A stretch of DNA of 7,805 nt from an uncultured Muribaculaceae bacterium (GCA_947177435.1 CAMWUM010000083.1:1-7805), one strand, 5' to 3'; numbered from the stretch's first letter, positions 1-6,138 are shown. Made by a program: numbers and translations. Notes: generated by a model not told the origin, from the sequence alone.

Positions 1-461
1 CGGTAGGGGTGGGTGGGGTAGAGCATCGGGCGCAGGATGTGCATCACGCGGCCATAGGGGCGGTTGAGGCATACTTGCTTAAACTCCTCGATCACAACGT
101 GCTGCTGCACGTCGAGGGCGCGCCGGCTGAGGTCGGGACTGGCCATGCGGTCGCTCTCGAGAAAGAAGGCAGTCTCGATGTTCTGCACGGGCAGTTGAGC
201 GTAAAATTCGGTGAAGTCGCTGCCGGTGCTGGCGTTGGAGGTGCCGCCGGCGTATTCGAGGGCGTTGGCGTAACTGGGCACGTGGGCCGAGCCGCCAAAC
301 ATCAGATGCTCAAACAGATGGGCAATGCCTGTAAGGTCGGGGCGCTCGTCGCGGGCGCCAGTGTCGTAGAGTATGTTGACCACGGCCATAGCGCCTTGGG
401 GTTCAAGGCTGTGGGCCACTCTCAGGCCGTTGGACAATGTGTGCGTGGTGACCTCAATCAT
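1..461 (-). CDS. M16 family zinc metallopeptidase (insulinase/processing-peptidase type), N-terminal part, truncated by window edge
   Basis: The first 153 codons are present; the remainder lies beyond position 1. The inverted zinc-binding motif HxxEH is intact as HLFEH (H48, E51, H52). It is followed by the family-typical LMFGGS and, about 73 residues later, by VVIEEF, where E125 or E126 should be the third zinc ligand. The N-terminus (MIEVTTHTLSNGLRVAHS) matches the usual opening strand of M16 domains. It has no signal peptide, so this copy is probably cytoplasmic, unlike many exported Bacteroidetes M16 proteins. The ATG at 461 lies 7 bp after the stop of the DUF4834-like gene, and no Shine-Dalgarno is visible. 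It is the last visible gene of the psd operon. M16 enzymes cleave peptides; the substrate here is unknown. Family assignment is secure, but total length and the second M16 domain cannot be seen. Confidence 0.93.
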   Translation of the reverse strand, partial: MIEVTTHTLSNGLRVAHSLEPQGAMAVVNILYDTGARDERPDLTGIAHLFEHLMFGGSAHVPSYANALEYAGGTSNASTGSDFTEFYAQLPVQNIETAFFLESDRMASPDLSRRALDVQQHVVIEEFKQVCLNRPYGRVMHILRPMLYPTHPY

Positions 462-468
462 AGCAGCC

Positions 469-822
469 TTAATTGATGTCTTTCCATTTCACATCCACAA
501 TCTGCTCCTCGGCCTTGAATCGCGATCCGTCGGCCCCGCGGCTCTCGTAAGATGCGGAAATCTCCTCAAACTCAACGTATTCTCCCACGTCACGCGGTAT
601 CTTCTTGCCTTGGCGTCGGGGCTTGGCCTTAGGCTCGCCCCCGGAGAAGAACGAGCTGCGGCGCTGCTTCTTGGCCTTGGGCTCCTCTACGTCAATGCCA
701 AACTGGCGGCGTACCATGCGCTTGATCCACCACTGCAGCAGTCGCGGGAAAGCCCATCGCAGCAACTTGACTCCCAGCCAGATGGCGATGACGAATATGA
801 ATATGGCAGTGATTGCGTCCAT
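469..822 (-). CDS. DUF4834-like small membrane protein
   Basis: This 117-residue protein has one N-terminal hydrophobic segment (about residues 3-22, AITAIFIFVIAIWLGVKLL). An amphipathic, Trp/Arg-rich stretch follows (LLQWWIKRMVRRQFGIDVEE), then a very basic linker rich in Lys, Arg, Ser and Pro (about 51-82), and a short acidic-aromatic tail (VGEYVEFEEI). This layout and its place after psd and pssA match the uncharacterised DUF4834 family of Bacteroidales; the family name comes from memory, without a search. The start at 822 lies 6 bp after the pssA stop, and the gene ends 7 bp before the M16 peptidase, so it is co-transcribed. Function is unknown. A membrane-anchored accessory role linked to phospholipid synthesis is only a guess from the operon context. 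Confidence 0.8.
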   Translation of the reverse strand: MDAITAIFIFVIAIWLGVKLLRWAFPRLLQWWIKRMVRRQFGIDVEEPKAKKQRRSSFFSGGEPKAKPRRQGKKIPRDVGEYVEFEEISASYESRGADGSRFKAEEQIVDVKWKDIN

Positions 823-828
823 GCCGCA

Positions 829-1560
829 TCAATCGTCGCTGCGGCGCGACAGGGCCGACAGCAGGATGTAAAGAATGATGGACCAACCCAGGCCGCTGAT
901 GCCGTAGAAGACGACGAAGAGAATGGCGGCGATCAGGATGCCGTAGCGCTTGATGTTGGCGCGGAAGCCGAACGTCTTGAATTTCAGTGAGAACATCTTC
1001 AGGGGCCATACCATGGCGCTGGCGAAGAAGATGACTATGATGGCCATCACGATGTTGCCCGGGTAGCAGTCGGGGTGCTCGTAAATCCAGCCGCTGAAGC
1101 CGATCCAGAACAGGGCGTTGGCCGGAATGGGCAGGCCCTTGAAGGTGTGCGACTGCGAGTCGTCGACGTTGAACTTGGCCAGCCTGATAGCTCCCAGGAT
1201 GGGAATTGCCAGGGCAGCCCACGCCAGCCAGCGCATGCTGGGCTCTACGCCCACTATGCCGTGGCCGAGCATGATGTTGATCATCAGCATACCCGGCGCC
1301 ACGCCAAAGCTGACAAGGTCGCTGAGCGAGTCAAGTTCTTTGCCCAGAGGCGAATACTGCTTGAGCAGGCGCGCCGACATACCGTCGAGAAAGTCAAATA
1401 CTGAGGCCGCCAAGACGAAAATGTAGAACCACTGCAGGGGCGTAAGTCCGCCCCAAATCCAGTCGGGATCGCGCTGCATGGCCATAAACATCGCCATGCA
1501 GCCTGACACGAGGTTGCAGCACGTTATCGAGTTGGGTATCCAGGATATGATGCGTCGCAT
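829..1560 (-). CDS. pssA: CDP-diacylglycerol-serine O-phosphatidyltransferase
   Basis: This integral membrane enzyme transfers the phosphatidyl group of CDP-diacylglycerol to L-serine, giving phosphatidylserine and CMP, the committed step to phosphatidylethanolamine. The CDP-alcohol phosphotransferase signature DGx2ARx8Gx3Dx3D is complete: D59, G60, A63, R64, G73, D77 and D81. Several hydrophobic segments surround it, including FYIFVLAASVFDF just before the motif, a stretch around 102-125, and two near the C-terminus (about 172-190 and 208-232). The length of 243 aa is normal for the family. It starts at MRRIISWIPNSITCCNLVSG, a typical N-terminus, 9 bp after the psd stop. Its product is the substrate of Psd, encoded by the gene immediately before it, which confirms the assignment. 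Confidence 0.97.
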   Translation of the reverse strand: MRRIISWIPNSITCCNLVSGCMAMFMAMQRDPDWIWGGLTPLQWFYIFVLAASVFDFLDGMSARLLKQYSPLGKELDSLSDLVSFGVAPGMLMINIMLGHGIVGVEPSMRWLAWAALAIPILGAIRLAKFNVDDSQSHTFKGLPIPANALFWIGFSGWIYEHPDCYPGNIVMAIIVIFFASAMVWPLKMFSLKFKTFGFRANIKRYGILIAAILFVVFYGISGLGWSIILYILLSALSRRSDD

Positions 1561-1569
1561 AAGAGAGTG

Positions 1570-2292
1570 CTAAGTGTTTGAGTTGTTGTCTGATTGCGGG
1601 ATGCCGCTGAGTCGGCCGATAAGGCTTACGCCGCCCTTGACATTATCGCCCAGTCCCACCAGTATCTCGGTGTCGAGCGGGAGGTAGAGGTCGACGCGGG
1701 AGCCGAACTTGATAAATCCCATGTGGTCTTCGATTGAGGCCTCGTTGCCCGGGGTGGCGTAGGTGACGATGCGGCGGGCCACTGCGCCGGCGATTTGGCG
1801 CATGAGCACCAGTTGGCCGCTGTCGGTCTTGATGAGCACGGTCGAACGCTCGTTCTCGGTGCTCGACTTGGGCAGGTATGCGGCCATGAACCGTCCGCTG
1901 TGGTGCTTGACGTACAGCACCTCGCCGTCGACCGGGAACCAGTTGGCGTGTACGTTGAAAATATTCATAAATACCGACACCTGCATGCATTCGCATTTGA
2001 GGCATTCGGGCTCGTAGACTCGCTCGATGACCACCACCTGTCCGTCGGCGCTTGACACCACGGCGCGGTCGCGGTCGCCGATGAAGCGGCGCTTGGGCGA
2101 ACGGAAGAAGTTGACCAGGGCAAGGTAGAATACAGCGCAGACGGCTGTGACGGCGATAGGCACGGCGGGGGCTATCTTCCAGACCCACACCCATATAGGC
2201 ACAATCATCGCGGCGAGAGCCAGAAAGACTATCGCCAGGATGTGGTTGCCCTCGTGGTGCAACGGCACGCGCATTCTATGCAGTTTGCCCAT
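1570..2292 (-). CDS. psd: Phosphatidylserine decarboxylase proenzyme
   Basis: The enzyme decarboxylates phosphatidylserine to phosphatidylethanolamine at the inner membrane. It is a pyruvoyl enzyme made by self-cleavage. The cleavage site is visible as FGSRVD (F196, G197, S198): cleavage between Gly197 and Ser198 would give a beta chain and a small alpha chain carrying the pyruvoyl group. Other family blocks are SADGQVVVIE (81-90), NVHANWFPVDGEV (113-125) and ASTENERS-like KSSTENERS (142-150). Two N-terminal membrane segments occupy about residues 16-61. I chose the ATG at 2292 (MGKLHRMRVPLHHEG), giving 240 aa. The reading frame extends to an ATG at 2388, but that start lies upstream of the likely transcription start, and the added N-terminus has no family character. 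It is the first gene of the operon psd-pssA-DUF4834-M16. Confidence 0.96.
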   Translation of the reverse strand: MGKLHRMRVPLHHEGNHILAIVFLALAAMIVPIWVWVWKIAPAVPIAVTAVCAVFYLALVNFFRSPKRRFIGDRDRAVVSSADGQVVVIERVYEPECLKCECMQVSVFMNIFNVHANWFPVDGEVLYVKHHSGRFMAAYLPKSSTENERSTVLIKTDSGQLVLMRQIAGAVARRIVTYATPGNEASIEDHMGFIKFGSRVDLYLPLDTEILVGLGDNVKGGVSLIGRLSGIPQSDNNSNT

Positions 2293-2313
2293 TTTTAAAT
2301 TCTCAAATTTCAA

Positions 2314-2328
2314 GGCCGATTGGCGGCC
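2314..2328 (-). promoter_or_regulatory. Small hairpin in the psd 5' untranslated leader
   Basis: A perfect 5-bp GC stem (GGCCG / CGGCC) with a 5-nt loop lies 21 bp upstream of the psd start codon, inside the predicted leader of about 45-50 nt. The rest of the leader is AT-rich. The stem is short, so this may be chance. A modest effect on translation or mRNA stability is the most that can be proposed. Confidence 0.25.
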
Positions 2329-2339
2329 ATTATTTATTA

Positions 2340-2368
2340 TATCCCGCAAATTTAGCAAATTCCCCCGA
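2340..2368 (-). repeat. Left copy of a 29-bp imperfect inverted repeat flanking the phage-like gene pair
   Basis: Read on the minus strand, this block shares the 17-mer GCTAAATTTGCGGGATA exactly with the plus strand at 5275-5291. The preceding 12 positions match at 8, beginning TCGGGG in both copies. Overall 25 of 29 positions agree, and the two copies are in opposite orientation about 2.95 kb apart. The block contains the -7 element of the psd promoter, so shared promoter sequence is an alternative explanation to a terminal repeat. Confidence 0.6.
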
Positions 2369-2377
2369 CACCACAAA
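2347..2377 (-). promoter_or_regulatory. Bacteroidetes-type promoter of the psd operon
   Basis: On the minus strand the -33 element TTTG (2377-2374) is followed after exactly 19 nt by TAAATTTG (2354-2347), a full match to the Bacteroidetes sigma-ABfr consensus TTTG-N19-TAnnTTTG. Transcription would begin near 2340, giving a leader of about 45-50 nt before the psd ATG at 2292. This supports 2292 over the upstream in-frame ATG at 2388. Confidence 0.8.
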
Positions 2378-2383
2378 GCCTTT

Positions 2384-2393
2384 AACATATGTT
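2384..2393. promoter_or_regulatory. Palindrome AACATATGTT between divergent promoters, possible operator
   Basis: A perfect 10-bp palindrome sits just upstream of the psd -33 element and about 16 bp before the rightward -33-like TTG. A regulator binding here could affect both directions. No regulator gene is visible nearby, and a 10-bp AT-rich palindrome can arise by chance, so confidence is low. Confidence 0.2.
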
Positions 2394-2408
2394 TACAAAT
2401 TGAAGATA

Positions 2409-2441
2409 TTGTCAGCCGGAGGCGTCGATGTCGTATTTTTG
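2409..2441 (+). promoter_or_regulatory. Probable promoter of the phage-like gene pair
   Basis: TATTTTTG at 2434-2441 fits the Bacteroidetes -7 element TAnnTTTG. A TTG at 2409-2411 lies 22 nt upstream, a little further than the usual 19-21 nt. Transcription would start near 2448, about 23 nt before the ATG at 2471. The bases after the -7 box (GCGG) are the same as in the psd and trmB promoters. Confidence 0.55.
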
Positions 2442-2470
2442 CGGAGAATTTTGAAAAACACGCTTATATT

Positions 2471-3067
2471 ATGAACTGCGAAATGCTGAAAATCGTTCGC
2501 GACGTGAGGGTCGCGCTCAACTTCGACGCCGAGCCTGCGCCGGCCATCGAGGCTACCTGTTCGGGCCTGTCGCTCGACCAAATCATACGCGCCAAGGCCG
2601 TGGAGGCCGTGCGTGAGGCACATCTCGAGGCGTTGCCCTGCCAGTTGGAGTGCGCTCGCCCGTTCGTGCCCGACGCGTTGGGCATTGCCTGGACCGACGG
2701 ATGCGCGGGCTGGCTGTCGCTCCCGGCTGATTTCCTTAGACTTGTCACTTTTGAGATGAATGACTGGGAACGCCCTGCGGGCGAGCCGATTGACCCGGCC
2801 TCGGCGGCTTACGCCCTGCAGCGCGGACGCTTTGCCGGGCTGAGGGGCACACCGCAGAGGCCCGTTGTGGCAATCGTTCGCCACGCCTCGGGACTTGTGC
2901 TTGAGTTCTACTCGTGCCGCAGCAAGTCGGCAGCCATCCGCCGGGCGGTGTACGGGCCTGAGCCAAAGGTGGATGACGAGACAGATACGCTGGCCGTCAG
3001 CGCCCCGCTCTACGGCGAGGTGATCGCCAGGACTGCCGCCAAGGTAAAAGCCACTCTCAACGCCTAA
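2471..3067 (+). CDS. Phage neck/head-tail adaptor-like protein (conserved Bacteroidales family, function unproven)
   Basis: This 198-residue protein has no signal peptide or membrane segment. A helical N-terminal part (about 33-56, LSLDQIIRAKAVEAVREAHL) leads into WLSLPADFLRLVTFEMNDWERP (81-102). A central block follows (RPVVAIVRHASGLVLEFYSCRS, 130-151), then a final helix (about 178-196). An N-terminal helix pair, an LPxDFLRL strand and a closing helix is the pattern I associate with short-tailed-phage adaptor proteins of about 200 aa, such as T7 gp11-like proteins. I also recall LPDDFxRLxxFxMSDWER-type proteins as recurrent in Bacteroidales genomes and phages; this is memory, not a search result. 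The reading frame is open upstream to 2147, but the ATG at 2471 follows a promoter and begins the family-like sequence; 2483 is an alternative start. The 717-aa gene follows 12 bp later. Base composition resembles the neighbours, so a recent import is not evident. Confidence 0.6.
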   Translation: MNCEMLKIVRDVRVALNFDAEPAPAIEATCSGLSLDQIIRAKAVEAVREAHLEALPCQLECARPFVPDALGIAWTDGCAGWLSLPADFLRLVTFEMNDWERPAGEPIDPASAAYALQRGRFAGLRGTPQRPVVAIVRHASGLVLEFYSCRSKSAAIRRAVYGPEPKVDDETDTLAVSAPLYGEVIARTAAKVKATLNA

Positions 3068-3079
3068 TGCCGATGGATT

Positions 3080-5233
3080 ATGGAAAAAATGAAGCTTGAC
3101 TCCAAGGCTCTGGCCTTTTGCCAGGGCATGATTTACGATGGGGAGGCGCTCAGGGCGCTCCCGATGCCGAAGTGGCCGCCCGAGGCGTTTGATGTGATTA
3201 CTGACGACGTGGCTCTCCCTGAGATTGAGTTTGGAATGCAGCGGGCCGGAACGCTCTCAATTGCAGACCGCTTTGAGGTGCCGGCCCGCTTGGCTCCGAG
3301 CTCCGATACTTCAGGGCAAAGCGCGTCGGCTACTCACCCGCATACTCAGGCCGAAACGCTCGACGGTCTCAATGCTTCGCGAGCTATCGCAGCTGCCTAT
3401 GCCAGGGCAGTGGCCCAGCAGGTGGAGGGCAAAGGAAGGTTCTGCAAGCCGTTCTTCGTGAGATATGCGTGGCGGTTTGCCAACGGCAGCCACTCGCGCC
3501 CGTCGGCGCCGGTGCTGATGCTCCCTGCGGTGCTTCCGCCTTGCCTGGCTGTACTGGGCAACGAGGCTGTTGGAGATAAGAGGGTAATTTCGTTTTCGCC
3601 CTCGTCTTGCCGCTATTTCGCGCTGCGCTGCAGGGTAATAGACGCCGGCACTGAGGTGGGCGGCGTAGTCGCCCTCGACTTCTTCATCACGCAGCCGGTG
3701 AGCACTCATGTCTCGGATGCCGTATTGCCGCGAGGAGTGATGCGCTGGGCATCGGCGTCGGCTTTCGTGGGCCATTGGTCGGAAAGCGGCGACGATTACG
3801 CCGACCATTCGGCTGAGGATGTAGGGCTTGGCACGGCCAGAGCCTGGCACTTTCCGCCTAATCCTGAAATGGAAAGCGAATTGTTGCGGAGCGTTGATTT
3901 TTACCGCGTTGCCAGTCTGCCGGCGCAGGAGGTGAAGGTGGGAGCGGAGTATTTCGACGTGCCCGTAAGCGTATCCACGGCCCCGGAGAGCGTAAGGGCC
4001 TGCGAAAAGCTTGAATGCGGGCCGACCGGCCTTTCGACTCTCGAATGCTCGCTCGAGGTGGTGGCTAAGGCGCGCTTGCATTTGGGCGGCCGGCTATATG
4101 AGGCGGGTGCGCAGATGCGCCTGCCGTCGCCCCAGCCGCCGCGAACGATGGCCGCTGCCACTGGCACGGGTTCGTCGGCAATAGCCGTCGAGGTGACCGT
4201 TTGGGCCAAGAGGGGAGGGCAGATACGGCGCGTGGCCAAGGTATTTGATGTCGGTGCAGCCAACAGCCTGGTTGATGCCTTCCCGCGCCACCTCTATTAT
4301 CCGTGCCCCGGGGCTTTCCGCATGCGCATCAAGCAGGGCACGCGCTCATGGATGCTTCCGCTAAGGCCTTCGGCCGACGGGCGTGGAGCATACTGGTGGG
4401 GCGGACTTGGCGCTTCGCCGTCGGTTCCGTCGTCAACCACTATGGCCACGCTGCCGGCGGACAATGGCACGGAGGGGCCGTTTGACGTGGGCTGCGTCGT
4501 GGCCATTTCCGCCCAAGGCAACGAGCGGGTGTGGCAGACTCTGCGGCAGTGCGGTGACGGCACGCCGGTGGGGCTCACTTCCTCGCAAGGGCAGGCAATC
4601 GTGCTGACGAGCAATGGCGTATGGTGCGTTTCGGCTAACGCCGAGAGCCGGCATGTCGCCAACGACTCCTGCCTTTCAGGGCAAGTTCCATGTTCGATGC
4701 CTGAGGGGATGGCCTACGTCGCTGGCCGAGGCGTTGTCATTCTTTCCGGATCGGTTGCTCGCCCCGTTCCCGCGCCGGTCGACGCGCCCGCGCTGCCAGG
4801 CTTGTCGCTGCTCAGCCCTGCCGCCGCTCCGCAATTGACGAATGCTTCCGCAGGCCACGGCAATGTCTGCCGCCTGTATTTCGACGGCCGGTGCCTGTAC
4901 GCCCGCGACGCCTCAGGCAGCATAATGGCATATATGCCAGACAGCCAGGCAACGGCCATCCCCTCGGCGTCGGCGCTGGTCATCACCCGCCCCTTTGAGG
5001 CCGAGGAGGGCAAGCGCCTATCTTCCGTGTCCGTCACAGGCCAATACGCCGCCTCTACCGTCAGCCTCCTGCTCTGGGGCAGCCACGACGGCACGGCCTG
5101 GACCCTCGTCGCCACCTCCGGCAAACCCCACCTCCGGCCCGTCTGCGGCACCCCCTACCGCTGGTACGCCGTCGCCATCGCATCCTCCTCGCTTCCCGCT
5201 TCCCTCCACTCCCTCCGCCTCGCCTGGCACTAA
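3080..5233 (+). CDS. Large phage tail/neck-like protein, second gene of the pair
   Basis: The protein is 717 aa, with no signal peptide, no membrane helix and 17 cysteines, so it is probably cytoplasmic or virion-type. Recognisable blocks in order are: FFVRYAWRFANGSHSRPSAP (125-144), like the YxYRxxxGSxSxxSP strands of tail-hub proteins; PRHLYYPCPGAFRMRI (402-417) and a following GAYW block (about 434-438); VLTSNGVWCVSA (about 508-519) and GMAYVAGRGVVILSGS (543-558), resembling propeller blades of tail tube or stopper proteins (ending SDGIWAL and RGxMLLSG in relatives I recall); and a C-terminal module ALVITRPF (632-639), LLLWGSHDGTAWTLV, CGTPYRWYAVAI (689-700). A 198-aa plus 717-aa pair resembles the gp11/gp12 neck pair of T7-like phages in size and order. 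Homology to Bacteroidales phage proteins is judged from remembered motifs. Several ATGs lie close together; 3080 is 12 bp after the previous stop, and 3089 is the alternative. The last 200 bases are strikingly C-rich. Confidence 0.6.
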   Translation: MEKMKLDSKALAFCQGMIYDGEALRALPMPKWPPEAFDVITDDVALPEIEFGMQRAGTLSIADRFEVPARLAPSSDTSGQSASATHPHTQAETLDGLNASRAIAAAYARAVAQQVEGKGRFCKPFFVRYAWRFANGSHSRPSAPVLMLPAVLPPCLAVLGNEAVGDKRVISFSPSSCRYFALRCRVIDAGTEVGGVVALDFFITQPVSTHVSDAVLPRGVMRWASASAFVGHWSESGDDYADHSAEDVGLGTARAWHFPPNPEMESELLRSVDFYRVASLPAQEVKVGAEYFDVPVSVSTAPESVRACEKLECGPTGLSTLECSLEVVAKARLHLGGRLYEAGAQMRLPSPQPPRTMAAATGTGSSAIAVEVTVWAKRGGQIRRVAKVFDVGAANSLVDAFPRHLYYPCPGAFRMRIKQGTRSWMLPLRPSADGRGAYWWGGLGASPSVPSSTTMATLPADNGTEGPFDVGCVVAISAQGNERVWQTLRQCGDGTPVGLTSSQGQAIVLTSNGVWCVSANAESRHVANDSCLSGQVPCSMPEGMAYVAGRGVVILSGSVARPVPAPVDAPALPGLSLLSPAAAPQLTNASAGHGNVCRLYFDGRCLYARDASGSIMAYMPDSQATAIPSASALVITRPFEAEEGKRLSSVSVTGQYAASTVSLLLWGSHDGTAWTLVATSGKPHLRPVCGTPYRWYAVAIASSSLPASLHSLRLAWH

Positions 5234-5262
5234 CTTTTTTTGCGCTGGATGAGGCGGATTAT

Positions 5263-5291
5263 TCGGGGATTTTCGCTAAATTTGCGGGATA
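5263..5291 (+). repeat. Right copy of the 29-bp imperfect inverted repeat
   Basis: This is the partner of the block at 2340-2368, in opposite orientation. The last 17 positions (5275-5291) are identical to it and the first 12 match at 8. It lies 29 bp after the stop of the 717-aa gene and contains the -7 element of trmB, so the two repeats point outward from the gene pair. Confidence 0.6.
5277..5284 (+). promoter_or_regulatory. -7 promoter element of trmB
   Basis: TAAATTTG matches the Bacteroidetes -7 consensus TAnnTTTG and lies 25 bp before the trmB ATG. At the expected 19-nt distance upstream there is no TTTG (the sequence there is GCGG), so this promoter has one good element only. Read-through from the upstream gene is also possible, because no terminator hairpin is visible between 5234 and 5276. 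Confidence 0.5.
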
Positions 5292-5309
5292 AATGATTTA
5301 ATTGGTGAA

Positions 5310-6128
5310 ATGGGCAAGAATAAGCTGAGGAAATTCGCTGAAATGGAGCGCCTGGATAGGGTATATCAGTATCCTTTCGGTGTGCTGCAGCAGGGCCCGT
5401 GCCCGCTCAAGGGGCGCTGGGGCCGCGATGTGTTTGGCAACGAGCGGCCGATCGTGCTCGAACTGGGCTGCGGCAAGGGCGAGTACACCGTGGGTTTGGC
5501 GCGGCAGGATGCTGAGCGAAACTTCATCGGCATCGACATAAAGGGCGCGCGCATGTACTCCGGCGCCAAGGAGGCTGACGAACTCGGTCTGGCTAACGCG
5601 GCCTTCCTGCGCACTTCGATCGAGTTGCTGCCCGAGTTTTTCGAGCCGGGCGAGGTGAGCGAGTTGTGGATTACCTTCCCCGACCCGCAGATGAAGAAGG
5701 CCACCAAGCGCCTGACCGGCACGCGTTTTCTCGACATGTACCGGCGCTGCCTGAAAGACGGCGGGCTGGTAAGGCTCAAGACTGACAGTCCGTTTCTGTA
5801 CACCTACACCCGCGAGATGCTAAAGGCCAGTGGTATAGAGCCGGAGGCCGACACCCCCGACCTGTACGGCATCGAGGGCAAGACGCTCACGCCCGACGAT
5901 TTGGAGAGGCTCGAGCCCGTGCTGCCCATACCCAACATGCGCACGCACTACGAGCGCCAGTGGCTGGGCCGTGGCCTGACTATCAAATACATATCCTTTC
6001 CGCTGCGGGCCTCTGACACGCTCGTGGAGCCCGACGTGGAGATTGAGCCTGACACGTACCGCAGTTACTCGCGGCGCTCGGCCGACCCTAAGGCTGTGAC
6101 CGGCGAAGGCTCAAAGTTTGAAATCTAA
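5310..6128 (+). CDS. trmB: tRNA (guanine-N7-)-methyltransferase
   Basis: The enzyme uses S-adenosylmethionine to methylate N7 of guanosine 46 in the variable loop of tRNAs. The SAM-binding Rossmann motif is VLELGCGKGEY (49-59), followed by the acidic ribose-binding strand FIGIDIKGAR (72-81). The TrmB hallmark ITFPDPQMKK (121-130) is followed by LTGTRFLDMYRRCLKDGG, and LKTDS (156-160) carries the conserved Thr/Asp. The length of 272 aa includes a C-terminal tail of about 27 residues (from EPDTYRSYSRR), rich in Arg and Ser, beyond the catalytic core; such tails vary within the family. The start at 5310 gives MGKNKLRKFAEMERL, a typical N-terminus in Bacteroidetes, preceded by an AT-rich leader. 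The endonuclease gene follows after 10 bp and may be co-transcribed. Confidence 0.97.
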   Translation: MGKNKLRKFAEMERLDRVYQYPFGVLQQGPCPLKGRWGRDVFGNERPIVLELGCGKGEYTVGLARQDAERNFIGIDIKGARMYSGAKEADELGLANAAFLRTSIELLPEFFEPGEVSELWITFPDPQMKKATKRLTGTRFLDMYRRCLKDGGLVRLKTDSPFLYTYTREMLKASGIEPEADTPDLYGIEGKTLTPDDLERLEPVLPIPNMRTHYERQWLGRGLTIKYISFPLRASDTLVEPDVEIEPDTYRSYSRRSADPKAVTGEGSKFEI

Positions 6129-6138
6129 CTGACTGACA

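Noticed and set aside
373..990. Plus-strand frame of 205 codons across the DUF4834-like gene and the end of pssA
   Set aside because: It lies antisense to the compact operon and shows no domain character or promoter. The minus-strand genes explain the DNA.
2147..2470. Upstream extension of the 198-aa protein by 108 codons
   Set aside because: It would overlap the psd start region and its promoter. The extension has no protein-like features, and a -7 element precedes the ATG at 2471.
3067..3082. ATG overlapping the stop of the 198-aa gene (TAATG), and the ATG at 3073, as starts of the second gene
   Set aside because: Neither is in frame with the long 717-codon reading frame; the ATG at 3073 leads to a stop after 8 codons.
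3311..4081. Minus-strand frame of 256 codons inside the 717-aa gene
   Set aside because: Its translation is rich in Arg, His and Ala without structure, while the plus-strand gene has phage-like motifs on both sides of it.
2471..5233. A complete prophage or an insertion sequence
   Set aside because: No integrase, transposase, terminase, portal or capsid gene is present, and I see no target-site duplication next to the inverted repeats.
5234..5242. T-run after the 717-aa gene as an intrinsic terminator
   Set aside because: Seven T residues follow the stop, but I see no GC-rich hairpin immediately before them.
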